A stretch of DNA of 64,000 bases from Myrica gale (lineage: Eukaryota; Streptophyta; Magnoliopsida; Fagales; Myricaceae), in the NCBI GenBank assembly GCA_963930655.1, contig OZ005610.1, positions 3,415,001 to 3,479,000 on the forward strand. The letters run 5' to 3'. Shown here piece after piece: positions 41,039 to 53,640 of the stretch (positions are counted from its first letter, which is position 1; every line of letters starts with the position of its first letter). The position numbers were made by a program, and so were the translations under genes. The notes beneath the pieces were generated by a model. The model worked only from the letters and a program-made list of their open reading frames with translations, was not told the DNA's origin and made no database searches.

Positions 41039-42311
41039 CAGTGGCGGAACGAAGGGGTAGCGGTCCTGGGCGGCCGCTACCCCTCAACCCACCAAAAACG
41101 AACTTTTACATGAAAATATAAATTTTTTTTTAAAAAAAATAAAGGTCGCTACCCCTGGAGCCACCATAAATGAAATCTTACAGGTAAATAAAAGTTTGAC
41201 ACGTCGTACCATACTCAATTGTCGTGCTCTGCCCATAGTAAAATTGTGTTTATGCAGCAGTAGGTGGGGACAGTTGGCTTGTTTGGAAAGGGTCCAGCTC
41301 TTGGTCGTGGTTCTGTGAGTTGGATCAAGCTCAACTTCGAGTTCTGCCGCGCACCTGCCACAAGTCTCTCACCTAACACGCTCAGACTCTCACCCGAAGT
41401 ACTCATTTGTGGACAGGGTCTGATGATGCGTCACCCATTCTACCCATTGTCTGATACGTCATATTACCTTTTCCTTTTACTTTTTGTTGTAAGCAATGTA
41501 TGGAGGAATTACTGATACGTCATATTACCTTTTCCTTTTACTTTTTGTTGTAAGCAATGTATGGAGGAATTAATGACAGCCCACTTCTTTGTTTTGTTTC
41601 TTGTGTTTCTTTTTCGTTTTTTATATGTCGTGTTTCTTCTATTATTTTTTTTTTTGCTTTTCTGGGCCGTCTGCACATAATGGGTCAAGAGACTACCTCC
41701 CTCGAGCTGCCAGAGCCTTTGTATTTCTTACCTATGACCTGAAATGAAGGGAATTGGTACTCAAGCGACTGCCTCTCTGAGGCCTATAATCTGTAACGGA
41801 AATTATAGAGGTTATGTGATTAATTAGATAACCACAATTTAAATTTGGTTTTTGTATAAATTTTTATTGAGAACATCACTTAAAGACCATGAGAACATCA
41901 AGTCTTTTAAGCTTTTGCCAGAAATTTTTTCATTTTTGGCATAATATTGAAAAGGAGGGAGAGAACTTACCTTTATTTTTTTCCTTTCCTTAACTATATC
42001 TGGTTTTGTTGTGCGAATTTGTGAATTAAAATCTTGGAGTATCTATTCACCCGCTAGGGGCTAAATTTTATGTTAAAGATCATCAAAAGCAGGCGTAGCT
42101 ACAAACAAAAGTGTAAAGTGAGAAATTTAGTTGATGAGTAGGATGCAATTGTCACCTATGTACATGTATTGTAATATTTTTAATGCTTATAGTTCTTAAT
42201 TTTTGATATTGTAATCGTAAGATAATTTTTAACATTATAAAGGAAAAAAATTCTTGTTATTTTGCTTTTAAAATTCGACCCCCCTGAATTTTGGTCCTAG
42301 TTCCGCCACTG
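41039..42311. mobile_element. hAT-superfamily non-autonomous element, copy 2 (1,273 bp)
   Basis: The reverse complement of the element at 14301-15573, same length by my count and nearly identical. Terminal repeats are cagtggcggaac / gttccgccactg. The 8-bp TSD here is attataaa (41031-41038 and 42312-42319), different from copy 1, which proves independent insertion. The shared 83-codon frame lies at 41264-41515 (plus), and the internal 61-bp duplication at about 41450-41570. No transposase. Confidence 0.93.
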
Positions 42312-42319
42312 ATTATAAA

Positions 42320-44280
42320 CATATTGTTGGGTTTCTCTTTTTGATACAGAAAGAGTCATTAGATTTCCCCTTCATGATCAAAATCAATCTCTTATTTTAA
42401 TTCAACACTGCCTTTTAAGTTGTGTGCTGACAATGTAAAACTCATAGATTTTGAATACTCTCTCTTGCTGTGTTATAGTTTTGATGTAGTTGATCTCCAC
42501 TGTCTTTTATTCTGTTACAATTGGATTTGCTCATTTTAAATTTTTAAGTGAAACCGGACTCTTAATTCGTCGTATCTCATTACTTGATCTTAATATATAA
42601 TCCCTCCGTCAACTGATTCTCTACGAAATGTACCTACGTCATTCTTCAACTGAACTTTCAACTGTATAATAATTACAATAAGTTCCAAGTCAATACTAAC
42701 AAATCTGATGAAGTGGAAGTCCTCTCCATAAGAATTTGTTTGACTTATCTAGAACAAAGTCCTCATAGGTATCTCTAGCTACACACACTCATCATAGACG
42801 TGGCTCTCATAGCTCCATACTCGTATCTCTAGCTACACATTGCCTCATTGCGTGTTCCTGTTTCTGGGCGGTTGCAGGGTTTTAAAGAGGGCTGACGCCA
42901 ATAGTGGCAGGTGGCCGGGGGGGGGGGGGAGATGAATGTTGTTCAGTGTTCACACAAATAAATGGCCCCGCAACAACTTTGACTTTTTTTTGTCTTGGAC
43001 GGCTTCACTGTCTTGAGTATCGTACATCTTGGAACACACGTAGCGAAATAAATTTCAGGGTTTTTTATTGACAAGTTGTTGTCGACCCAAACTCAACTGC
43101 CCGAACACGAATTTTCGTGTTCCTTAAATACACACATATCGATCGTTGTTTCTTCGAGTCCGGGGGAGGGGGTGGGTGGGGGGAATTGATTGACTATATT
43201 AACGTTGTTGTCGTACTAATCTGCATCGCCTGATCTGATTTTATTATAATTGAAATGCTTTACCTTCCCCTTTTGACCAAATCTATCTTTTCGTCCAAAC
43301 AAATACTATTAGGGTGAAAAGCGTGAGGTCATTGAGTACGACCCAGAAAGTTGTATGCTTTATAATTTTATTAATGGTTTCATTGTTCAATGAATTCTGC
43401 ATCAATTCAATTACAAGAAGGGTTTTTATTTTTTTTAAATTCTGACTAGAGGAATCTAGAAAATCTACCTACGGCCTCCTATAGTTTTGTTAGAAATACA
43501 TACAACTATTTTGCTGAATAACTTGGCATTTCTTTAATCAAAAGAATTTTATGCGTGTAATTCTCAAGCCTTCCTTTTAAAAAAAGAAACGAATATTGGC
43601 AGTTCATGAAGTCATTAATAATTTAATACCTGATTGAAAAAGATACGGTTAAATATGATCTGTTTTAATATGAATATGGAATAAAATCAAAACCTTAGCT
43701 TATCTAACCAGGCATTTACGAGGTTTTTGAATCAAACAAGAGAATGATTTGAAGTGACTGATGTTGAGGTGTTTGATCAAACGAGGGCGATACTGGTCCG
43801 GTTTCGTTAGCACTTAAAAAACACTAATTAGGATGTCCAATGAACAACGTTTTGTAAAAAGTCAATCCGTCTCGCCCCTACATAACTTCTGTGAGAAATG
43901 ACAGGAATAACACGCTATAATAATAATTATGGTTTAGTTTTTGTTCCTACTTTAAAAAGAATTTGTTGTGATCGAACGGGATGCAAAAATCCAGAGATAT
44001 AAATGAACGGGAAATCGTGTTCGACATGCACCTTGGCACGACCCTCAGTGGGCCTCCCAACAATCATCCACGGGGGGCGGCCCAGAGAGAAGCGGAATTC
44101 AGACAGATTAAATTTAGATGCGTCGAGACGGATGGATGTATAGTACTAAATCCTAAGACTTTATGAGTATTATTCACCAATTATGAAGACATCCATGACA
44201 TATTTAGGAACAAAAAAAAAGATCCATGACTGCATGCATTACTAAAATAAATTTAAATCTGATTACTTTCTTATATATAT
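42320..44280. other. Intergenic, nothing recognised
   Basis: Contains a 13-base G run near 42917-42929, another G-rich patch near 43160 and a short repeat (tatctctagctacaca) near 42770 and 42825. No coding family recognised. Confidence 0.4.
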
Positions 44281-45146
44281 ATGATTTAAATATATGAGGC
44301 GCTGCTTTCTCTCTAGAACTTTCTCCCCACCACCCAGCCCTAGTTTCATTTCTTCCTTGATTTTCCGGCGGCAGGAGGAGCCGGAGCTCCTGCTGCCTGC
44401 CCCCTTCTCCTCCTCTCCCTCCCTCTCTCATTTTCTTCTCCCCCTTCCGTTCCTTGTCTCTTTTTGTTCGGAATCGTGAATGTTAGATCTCGGTGTTCCT
44501 GTGCATCACTGGTGGACACACCTTGGCGAATCACCTTCTACTCCTCCCAGCGAGTTCAGCCCCTCCAGTCCAATCTCCATTGGGCCCACGCGCCTGACAC
44601 TAATTTGTTTTTTTGGCTTGTTGGCGACCCCGTAGCTCATGTGTGGCTTCTTCTGCCTCTGGCGATCCCGTCGCCACCCTAGTGCTGCTTTCCAGCGAAG
44701 CATGGGTTGTCGGCGTTTGGGTTCTCTTCTCGTCTGTGGTGGTTTGATTCCGATTTTGTTCTTGTTTGTTGTATTTTGTTGTCGGTTGGGTTGGCCTTGT
44801 GTGACCCTGGTTTTGTTTCTTTTTTATGTATATGTTGGTTGTGTTGGCTCTTGTGTGACCTTGCTTTTGTCCAGCTCCTCGGTGGGCTTCTCTGATCCCT
44901 TGTGGATCTTTTATTACACTTCGTTAAGGTTTGATGTGTCCAGGTTGTGGCACTGTATTTAATGGCTATTTTAGGTTTGGGTAACTTTATCTACTGTTTT
45001 TGATCACTGCTCTTATGCCTAGTATGAAGTATATAATAATTTCTCCTATGTCTTTTGGAATCCAGCTGGTTTATTTCCGGTTATAATTTGTTCGGGTTTC
45101 ATTAATATGAAACGTGACTCAGGAAAAAAAATGATTTTAGATATAT
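44281..45146 (+). mobile_element. Probable non-autonomous LINE-like retroposon upstream of the ORP gene
   Basis: The insert (about 44296-45130) starts with a GC/CT-rich leader (ctctctagaactttctcccc), passes into T-rich sequence without a long frame and ends in an A-run (45123-45130). Flanks atgatttaaatatat and atgattttagatatat look like an old TSD with one indel. General architecture resembles the retroposon at 21501-22347. Parent family not identified. Confidence 0.5.
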
Positions 45147-45280
45147 ACCGTATTGGCGTTTTCTACAAGTGTAACAACGTCGTGGAGAGCATCTCAGATT
45201 GGGAGTAGGAAACAAAAATTACCCCAGAACTTGGACAAAAACAGTGTTCGAAACAAACAACGTCTCCCCGCCCCGGACCC

Positions 45281-45287
45281 TATAAAG
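45281..45287 (+). promoter_or_regulatory. TATA box of the ORP gene
   Basis: tataaag within ccctataaagggtcc, 138 bp upstream of the start codon. It predicts transcription start near 45312 and a roughly 110-nt CT-rich leader. Inferred from position and motif. Confidence 0.6.
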
Positions 45288-45424
45288 GGTCCTTTGACCT
45301 CTCAGCAAAACTTCGCATCGTCCTCTTAAGTCTTAACCCTCTTAATCAGCGCACCATCGATCCACACGTTCTCTGAAACAAATACCTCTTCAGTATTTCC
45401 CGTCTATCAGCTCAGTCTCTTCAA

Positions 45425-48400
45425 ATGGTAAGCGTACCTCTCTCTCTCTCTCTCTCTCTCTGTAGTGGTTGATGTCGTATGTATGAAAGTGTGTGTTTGC
45501 AGACAAAAGTCGTCCACTCGAGTTTCCAGAGAAGCGGAAGCAAAACCATGCTTGAGGTTATGTTCTTTGGAAAAATCCGATCATGATCATCTGCTTCTCA
45601 GTTCTTGAAAATGTTTCAAAACTGGCTGTTTTCCGGCATTTAAAAGCGGTTTCCATTGACAAAAGCAGTTTCCCGAGTATTCTTTTGACTAAGCATCTTA
45701 TTATTCTATGTTTTCTGAAAACGGAAGGGAGATGAATGGGAAAAGAGAAGCTTCGAGTTTGCGTGGTGGTGCCTGCATGAGTTGGCACGCCACTTAATTT
45801 GTCATTATTTAATTTCTTGTTTATTGGGTTATAGATTCTTTAACGCTAAGATAGGACATCAAGCACGGACTCTGCAAGTCCGTTTATTAAGCATAAAGTT
45901 AAGTTCTCAAAACACGGAACCGCTACATGGTGCATCGTTTCCATGGTGGAAAAATTGCCACCCACAACAAACAAGACCGACTGGTTATGGTCTATTTGGT
46001 CTTTTGATATATGTCCCTATATGTACAGTCGTTTAAGGTTTGCGTTTCTTTCCATATGGAAATCTTAATCACCTGTCATTCTTTTCTGTCTTTCCTTTCA
46101 TCTTTAGCATCTCTCCAAGTTGAATCGATTGAGACATCCCTAGCGATCTATCGATTAATATCCTAGTCTTTTTCTTTTCATAATTATAACAAACTCACGT
46201 AAGTTTGAAGATTCACACGTTAAAAAACCAGCTTACTAAGTGGAGTTACTCCAAATTTATATAAATTCATTACATATTTTCCCAATACTGTTACAAAAAT
46301 ATCATGTCAACACAACGACGTAGTACCAACTCAATACTTTGTGTAGTAAATGTGGGCAAAGCTGCCTACATGGTTTTATACACTCCAAAGGACCAAGGAC
46401 CAGAGGGTCCATATAAAACTTTTAGCTTCACTGGGAATGGGTATCCATTGCATGCACACAATTTCATTACTTTTGAACTTCTAGATCACCGAATCCAGCT
46501 CAATCCACAAAGTGCCTTGTCTCTGTTTGGTCATGAACACCAATCTAGTCAACACGATCTTTTTGGTACGATTGTGAGACCCATCTTTCTCTAGCTATTC
46601 GCATTTTCGTTCAATTATGAGTTCGCGTGACATCAATATCTGTTCCATTCACAGTACAGGAACTTTTTTATTTTTCTCTAGTGAAGACAAATCCTATGTG
46701 CTTAGAAAAAAGAAGACAAATCCTCTGTATCTGTGCTTTTTTCTTGTTCAAATTTGTGGCATCACATTTGACATTCCTGGTACGATTTAGAAAGCCACCT
46801 GTCTCTGCACATGCTGTTTCTGCGGTTCAATATTGTGTCTGTGACATCACTGTGTTGGTGTTCTCAAGACCTGCTCCATTTGGTATTTACGTCTTGTCCT
46901 CTTAAAATGTGTAGTTTATGATCAACATGTTACTTTCTCCTGTTAGACTGTTCACGGGTGTCCTGATTTTCCGCAAAACATTGTTTATATGCCTGCTGCA
47001 ACGATAATTAGTCCTTAATTACCGCTGCAAAAGTTAGAATTAAGGAAGGTATTTTATTTCTGTGCTTGTTAATGAAAATTTTGGGATAGGAATGTCCTGC
47101 GGTACCGTCCAGGAAGAAAAACATCAGAACAGGACAGTTCTTCCAACAAAGAGAAGACAACAACAAAACACACAAAATATAGGGCAAAAAGACGATGATT
47201 ACAGAAAAAACGGGGGGCGGGGGCGGGGTCGAACAGAGAGGCCTCTTACAAGAAACAGAGCGTGGGGCTCACCTCAGAACGTCCAAAACAACAATCTCCT
47301 TTCCCCATGTAGATGTAGTGGCTAGGAGCTTACGAGATAGAGAAAATGTTTTTTGAAAACCTTTTTTCTTTTGTTCTCTGGGCCCTGGTAGCCTAACAGT
47401 TGGGGAAATGTTTCAATATGATGCAGGTCACCGAAGCGAAGGTGGAGACCAGGGTTGTTCTTACCAAGCCACTAACGTTGGAGGAGGAGGAAGGAGATGT
47501 CGATTACGTAGCTCCTAATCCTCTACAACTTGTTTTGAGCCTCTTTAAAAATGTAATGCCAGGGTCAGATCTCACACGCTTTCAGGCAAGTCTTTTTAGT
47601 AATATATTTTATATATGTACACGCGTACCTCTATGCAGCTCTACCTAATATTACACCACTTGACAACTTTATATTGGATTAGTATTTTGACAAATCTACC
47701 TAGAAAACATTATTGTTTGGACAAATTCTTCTATAATTATTTACATTTTCGCCGTTGTCTTATATTAAAAAATATGTTTTTTTAACATAGCCCACTTGGG
47801 GTGGCCTTTTAATACCTCTTGTCACCTGTCATGAGATTTTACAATTTTCTGCTTAAATTATATTGTGCGATAGAGATAGATATAATATATATAATATGTG
47901 GACATTAAATATGTTCATATAAAGTTTTGTGCAACATAAACACAAACAATGTGATCTAATTGTTATAACAATTTTATTGCCCAATTGCAGTAACACTTCA
48001 TCAGGTTCCCCCATTTTCTTTGATGTTTTCTAGGCACATGTAAACCCTTTAATGCAAATAAAATCCCAACTTCATGCATATATGTTAACTTGGACAAATT
48101 TGCCGACCTAAAATTGACAAGTGAAAATTAGAGAAAATTGTGCATTATGTGAATCCTTTAAGGAATAAGAGACATTCGTCCATCCCCAGGCTTTGTCAAA
48201 TGTTGGCAACTACGTAAAAGTGGTAACAACATTGTTTGTTTTCGTTTTTGCAAGTTCAGCTTCCCCCTCTCTTCAACCTTCCGAAGTCACACCTTCAGTG
48301 CTATGGCGAAGCAGTGTACAGCATTGGTACTGACATGTTGAGCAGGTGCAACACCGGTGAGAGCCCCCGCGAAAGACTCATAGCCGTGGTAGCATGGAGC

Positions 48401-51400
48401 ATTTCCACCGTGCGTCCCGCGAAATTCGGTGTTGCTCCTTACAATCCTGTTCTTGGAGAGACGCATCATGTTTCATGTGGAGATCTCAATGTTCTGGTTG
48501 AACAGGTAATTGCTTTGCTCTTGTCAGTTTGCTATTAGCTTTCTACGACCTTTAAGCTGGAAGACTGGAAGGGTGGGTAAATGACTTCTATGGGAAGATC
48601 ATTTATCACATATCTGGGTGTTGTAGTTAAGACGCCTTGAATGGCCTGACTATGCTCATTTGTTCACGCTATTAGAAACTTGAGGGCAAACAGGATTGGT
48701 CAAACTTGATCTGGATGGAAGGAACAGGCTAGTCGGGTTTGAGCAGCAGATTTCTTTGTTGTCTCTTTTTCCTCCCTTGCTTTGGCTAAGCTCCTCCTTA
48801 TCCTGTCTGCAGGTCTCACACCACCCTCCAGTATCTGCTCTCCATGCAACCAATGAGAAAGAAAATCTTGAATTGATTTGGTGTCATTATCCTACTCCCA
48901 AATTCTACGGTACCTGAATTTCAGCAAACTCATTGTTTATAGTTTTTTTTTTGGGTAAGTAAGATATATAGAAAAAGGCCAAGAAAAAATACACGGGGAG
49001 AAACCCCAACACAGGTAGCAAAACCTAGACAAACAGGGCAACAACCCCTAACTAAGACTAAACAAACCAGCCAAGAGACCTAGCCAGGGTCAAAGAACAA
49101 CCAAAAGGAGACTTATCACTTTTGACGAAAATTTAACTACGGCCTTTTTGAATCTAGAACTTTATAATTGTTTGTGATATGGATGCTTTCCTATGCTCTG
49201 CAGTGGTAGATTTCAGTCAAATCTTAAAAGAAAGGTTTTGAAATTGTGGACTAGTGATTTACCTTATCAATTGGGAAATTATTTTCATGTTGGGAAATCA
49301 CGCGTTCTGTTGGTAGATTTAAGCAGAAGGCTTTGTAAGAACCTTGAAATTCCAGTCACTTTTTTTCAAGAATTTCATCCCTTTTTTCTGCTGCCCTTCC
49401 CACTCCTATGTCCACACCAAAATCCAGATTTATTCAAAGGGTGCATTTGCTTTCAACTCTAACTGGTTAACATCCTCTAGCTGATATATTTATAGCAGTT
49501 GAAGGCAGGAAACATATAAACGGACCCAGATTCTTTCTTCTTCTTCTTTGCTTTTTTTGTTTGGGGGGGGGGGGGGGGGGTTACTCAGATGGTTCCAGAG
49601 TCTGATAGTAGTGGTTGGTGGGAATATACACTTGTGTTGTCTTATTAGTCCCAGTGTAGATTAGGCGGGTCAGGCAAGATATGGTCCAAAACGAAGGATC
49701 AAAGCAAAATGTAAGTCTATGTTGCCCTTGCTGGCTGCCAAAGTCAGCAATTTGTTTTCTGTTTTAAGCTCACTTAAATTTAAGCGGTTTTGTCCTAAAA
49801 GCTATTCCTTAAGGAAAAGAGAAATGCTTTTGCCTATGTGCAGAAATTTTATCTTGGATTGTGTTAACTGGAGTTTAATGTGTGCTTGTTGGGCCCTTGA
49901 GATTCGAACCCAGACATCCATAATCCATTCCTTCGTACTGAACATTATTTACTTACTAGCAGCTGGTTTACACTTCCTTCGACCATTTTGAACTCTAGCT
50001 GATCACCTGTTTTAGTCGGCAGTTGTCCTTCAACGCTTCTGAAGGCTGTAAAGCTACATGGTGTCACCACTAGTGTATACAGATATGTAGCAATGTAGAT
50101 GACACTCGAACCTACGTCGTCTATACATTTTGCACTTGTCTCTCTCTAGCTGCAAGTATTTAGGTTTTTGAGAAACAAATACAGGTGCTTCAGTGGAAGC
50201 TGAGGTGCGGGGCAAAAGGCAGCTGAAGCTACTAAATCATGGAGAAACTTATGTTCAGAACTCCCCGAATCTATCGATCAGATTTCTTCCACGTCCTGGA
50301 GCAAATTGGGTTGGCAATGTCATAATCCAATGTCAAGAAACTGGCCTGGCAGCTGAGTTAATTTATAGAAGCAGTTCTTTTCTACGGCGTAAAGGAAATC
50401 ATCGATCTGTCAAGGGGAAGATCTTTGAGTCATCATCCTTGAAGACTCTTTATGAAATTGATGGTAACTGGGATAGGTATATCACTTTGAACTTTGAAGT
50501 GTCTTTCTAAAAGCGTTCTCTTCCCTCTCTACCCATCAAGCTGCTAATCACGATATGCTACTTAGAGAACCAGATGATATCTTCACATTTCTTGTTGCAG
50601 AACTGTCAGAGTGAAGGACGTCAACAATGCGAAATATACAGTTATATACAATGCCAGAGAAGCCCTTTCAGGGTTGAATACTCCTATGGTCAAGGATCCA
50701 AAGGTGATTCACCTGCACTTCTCATCCATCTCTCTTTTCCCCTGTTTTCTTTTTTCGTTTTTTCTATTGGGTTCATATCTTACGAGATAGAATCGGAACC
50801 TTCCCTCTTAAAATTCAATCACAACGATCACTTTGCTACATTTTCCAATTTTAATGCGACAGTTGCCTCTCTCTCTTTTCATAATGATAAATTTCTACAT
50901 TTGCTTGTAATTACCACTATGATATGATTAAAAAAAAACAGAGTATGAATTACTCCACAATCTAAACTAGACCTTGTCTCAACTGAGGTACCATGCTACC
51001 TAGTAGAAGAACTGCACACATTAGCTCTGTCATGGTTTTGGCAGTTGAATGCTTAGGCACATAATTAGTTTTATGTCCTTGTCTGTTCTGTGCTGTTGAA
51101 TATACACGTGACGGATGTGTACGCAAAAAAAATATACTAGAGAATTCATCTACATTTGAGAGTGTGTTTCTCTCTGTACCTGACAATGCGTTGCGATTCT
51201 CTTTTGGCAATAGGAAGTGTGGCTAAGTGAATCGGCTGTGGTGTGGAGTGAGGTGAGCCAGGGCATTCTGAGCAAGGACTGGGAGAAAGCAAGACAATCA
51301 AAGAAAGCTGTTGAGGAGAAACAGAGGGAGCTATTGAGAGAAAGAGAGCGGAGAGGGGAAACTTGGATCCCCAAACATTTTACAGTGTGTCATAGCAAGG

Positions 51401-51468
51401 AAGGCGGGTGGGACAGCTCACCTATTCAGAAGTGGGTCCCACCAGCACCCATAGTCGTGCCCCTTTGA
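45425..51468 (+). CDS. Oxysterol-binding protein-related protein (ORP4-like), 384 aa
   Basis: Seven coding exons: 45425-45427 (ATG only), 47427-47585, 48260-48505, 48813-48909, 50185-50476, 50601-50703 and 51214-51468. They total 1,155 nt. The protein is a lone OSBP-related lipid-transfer domain without a PH domain, as in the short plant ORPs. Key motifs: NPLQLVLSLFKNVMPGSDLT (lid region), VAPYNPVLGETHH, the ORP signature EQVSHHPP (residues 135-142, split between exons 3 and 4), LLNHGETY, GKIFESSS and a basic-acidic C-terminal helix (EKQRELLRERERRGETW). Family members move sterols or phosphoinositides between ER and other membranes. Intron 2 has a GC donor (cag|gcaagt at 47586). The alternative start, MMQ at 47418, needs no first exon but would ignore the gcag acceptor; I favour the spliced ATG. 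AATAAA at 51713-51718 is a likely poly(A) signal. Confidence 0.88.
45438..45461. repeat. CT microsatellite at the start of ORP intron 1
   Basis: A pure CT dinucleotide run starting 11 bp inside the intron, right after the ATG-only exon. CT tracts near plant transcription starts are common. Confidence 0.8.
48944..49110 (-). mobile_element. Probable antisense LINE/SINE 3'-end fragment in ORP intron 4
   Basis: Begins with a T-run, then gtaagtaagatatatagaaa and a C/A-rich stretch (ggggagaaaccccaacacag). Wording is typical of reversed LINE 3' ends in woody eudicot genomes. Boundaries and TSD not resolved. Confidence 0.35.
49563..49580. repeat. Poly(G) homopolymer in ORP intron 4
   Basis: An uninterrupted run of 18 G; length may be approximate. 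Confidence 0.75.
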
Positions 51469-52603
51469 GTTTCTTGCAAACTGCTCTTTAGGATTATGAA
51501 TATGTTAAAATGGTGTTACTACCAGTAGATGCACCAACTACCTGTAAATAACTTAAACGTCACCTGTCTCTTGCATTTGGAAGTTCGTAGAACTTTTTTC
51601 TATGCGGAAGTTAGTAACTTGTAGATACAGAAATCCAGCAGAAACGGACGTAGTGTGACCAAATGCAAAAAACAAGTGCCTGCACTTTTGCTGCGTGTTG
51701 AAACTCCGATGGAATAAATTTATTTTCCTACACCAAAAGTCAGTCTTACTTGTACCTGATGATACTCAAATGAGTTTGGTGGCCAAGTTAAGTGAATCTA
51801 GTCCTCTCCAGACTCCAAGCACAGCGACTATTCAGATCTTCTTTTTGAACCATTAGTTGAAGTGTGGCTAATGAATCCCTTGCAGCGGTCAATATCAGGG
51901 TTTTTGTCGCCGACAAACGTCAGATTACACGTATAATGGTATTAAAAAGTTCCCCAGTTTTTCCCTTTTGGGTATTCGACTTTGCATAACGACATATTCA
52001 CAAAACATCCCTGAATTGTTCGATGCAAACACTACTTCAGCGCTCAGCGATCCTGGTAGGCTAAATGGTAATTCCAAAAGGCCCTATCTGCGCATGCTAA
52101 TTCCTACTTCTATGTTCTTTCCTCCAATCCAACTGTGAAAAATCCGGTTTAGACCCTTTGACACGGAATTTCGCCTAACATTACAACACTAACAAACTGG
52201 AAATATGTTGTCGAGGACTGAAATGGCGCAGCAGGAAAATGTATTGGCGTTGTGGTTCTGGACAAAACATATAGCTGCCATTGCAATATGCAAGATCAAG
52301 AGGACAAGCCAGATGAGAGATACATTAGTGACTCAAAATCTACGATTTTTGACTTCTTTGTCAAATCTCTATTTTACGACTTGGAAGTCTAATTTGGGCT
52401 TGCATATCTGGATACAGGATTCCCAATTTCTATTATATACTGTAAGGCCATTTTGAATACAATGAAGCCAGATCACAAACTGAGTAACATGATTTCATTT
52501 TCTCACCGAGGCCTATTACATCTTTGCCAATGCTCCCAACCGATACTGCTTGGCAGCGAAACCAAGAAAACAGAAGAATACAACCTGCCAGCTCCAATTC
52601 AAG

Positions 52604-53173
52604 CTATTTCGGTGTCTCCGAATGCTTTTCTAGCAAATCTGATTCGCTTCTACGATTGAACGACCTCTCTGTAATGGTGTCCAATAGAGGCCTCCATGAT
52701 CGTGCTCTAGAGGAACTTTGTGCACCATACGCCCCCGTACTTGCCTCTGGCTCCGCGAACCGGTTAGGACTTCTAGCTGATGAATTCACTACGGGGCTCG
52801 AGCCATATTGATTCAACAAAGGACTAGCTCGGGGAGATTTAGCCTCATACCGGCTATTTTTTGCCACCGTGTTTAGCCTCTTCACCATAGATGCCAAGTC
52901 CAATGGAGAAACTTCAGCTTGAAATGCTGTGTATGGTAGCACGAAATAGATTTTGCCTGGTTCAAGTTGGGTACCAGGCTTCAATGGTTTGGAGCCATTG
53001 GTACTGGATAGAAGCTGAGCTGGGGTGCATACAAAGTGCTTTGGAGGCTTGCCAGTGACTTGGCTAACTGAAACAGGGTGATCAAAGTCCTCCACATAAC
53101 CATTCAAGTGAACCACTCGTATGCTATCAATCTCGACTGGTGGTGATGATCTGCAAGAAAACCAGGCGCCCAT
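52604..53173 (-). CDS. DUF4228 (PADRE domain) protein, 189 aa
   Basis: A single-exon gene with a clean ATG. The N-terminus MGAWFSCRSS has Gly2 (N-myristoylation candidate) and Cys7 (possible palmitoylation), as is usual in this family, suggesting membrane association. The conserved core follows: IRVVHLNGYVEDFDHPVSVS, GKPPKHFVCTPAQLLS, then KPLKPGTQLEPGKIYFVLP (about residues 18-80), and SPLDLASMVKRLNTVAK. The C-terminal half is Ser/Arg-rich and looks disordered, ending in SDLLEKHSETPK. The family is plant-specific and often stress- or pathogen-responsive; that is family knowledge, and no function can be read here. Neighbouring ORP gene converges on it, with about 1.1 kb between stop codons. 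Confidence 0.9.
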   Translation of the reverse strand: MGAWFSCRSSPPVEIDSIRVVHLNGYVEDFDHPVSVSQVTGKPPKHFVCTPAQLLSSTNGSKPLKPGTQLEPGKIYFVLPYTAFQAEVSPLDLASMVKRLNTVAKNSRYEAKSPRASPLLNQYGSSPVVNSSARSPNRFAEPEASTGAYGAQSSSRARSWRPLLDTITERSFNRRSESDLLEKHSETPK

Positions 53174-53640
53174 CTTTCTCTATAAGATAGGCGAAGATGG
53201 ATGGCGTCCCTGAAGGGGTAGATGATCATATATGGGCAATTGAGCATGGACTTTTTGTATGCATACGCATGACTCGTTTCCGTTTGCTCTAATTGGCAAC
53301 CGTCTTAGCCTGACTGTGCTTTTTGTCATTTTCTAAAAAATACCTTCGGAATCAATGCAGATTGTGGTCCACTTGATTAATCTACCCGTGCCGCGTGAAA
53401 AGGGTAGCTACTAGCACGTCCCTTCCAATGAATTGGAACAAAACCGTGTGGAAAGGGTTTATCTTTTCCCTGCCATTGGATATAGGAGACAGCTATTCAT
53501 CCTTGATTATCGCTACAAGAGTATTGCAATATAAATTTATTTAAAAAAATGGACATGCCCGCAGAAAAAGGAAAAAAAAATGGACACGCTAAAAAGAGAT
53601 GAGAGGCCGAGTGATGAGTAGGCACGAGTATAGTCTGCAA

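Noticed and set aside
43981-44166. 61-codon plus-strand frame before the retroposon
   Set aside because: No family resemblance or gene context.
46304-46594. 96-codon plus-strand frame in ORP intron 1
   Set aside because: No known motif and inside a long intron; no support as a gene or exon.
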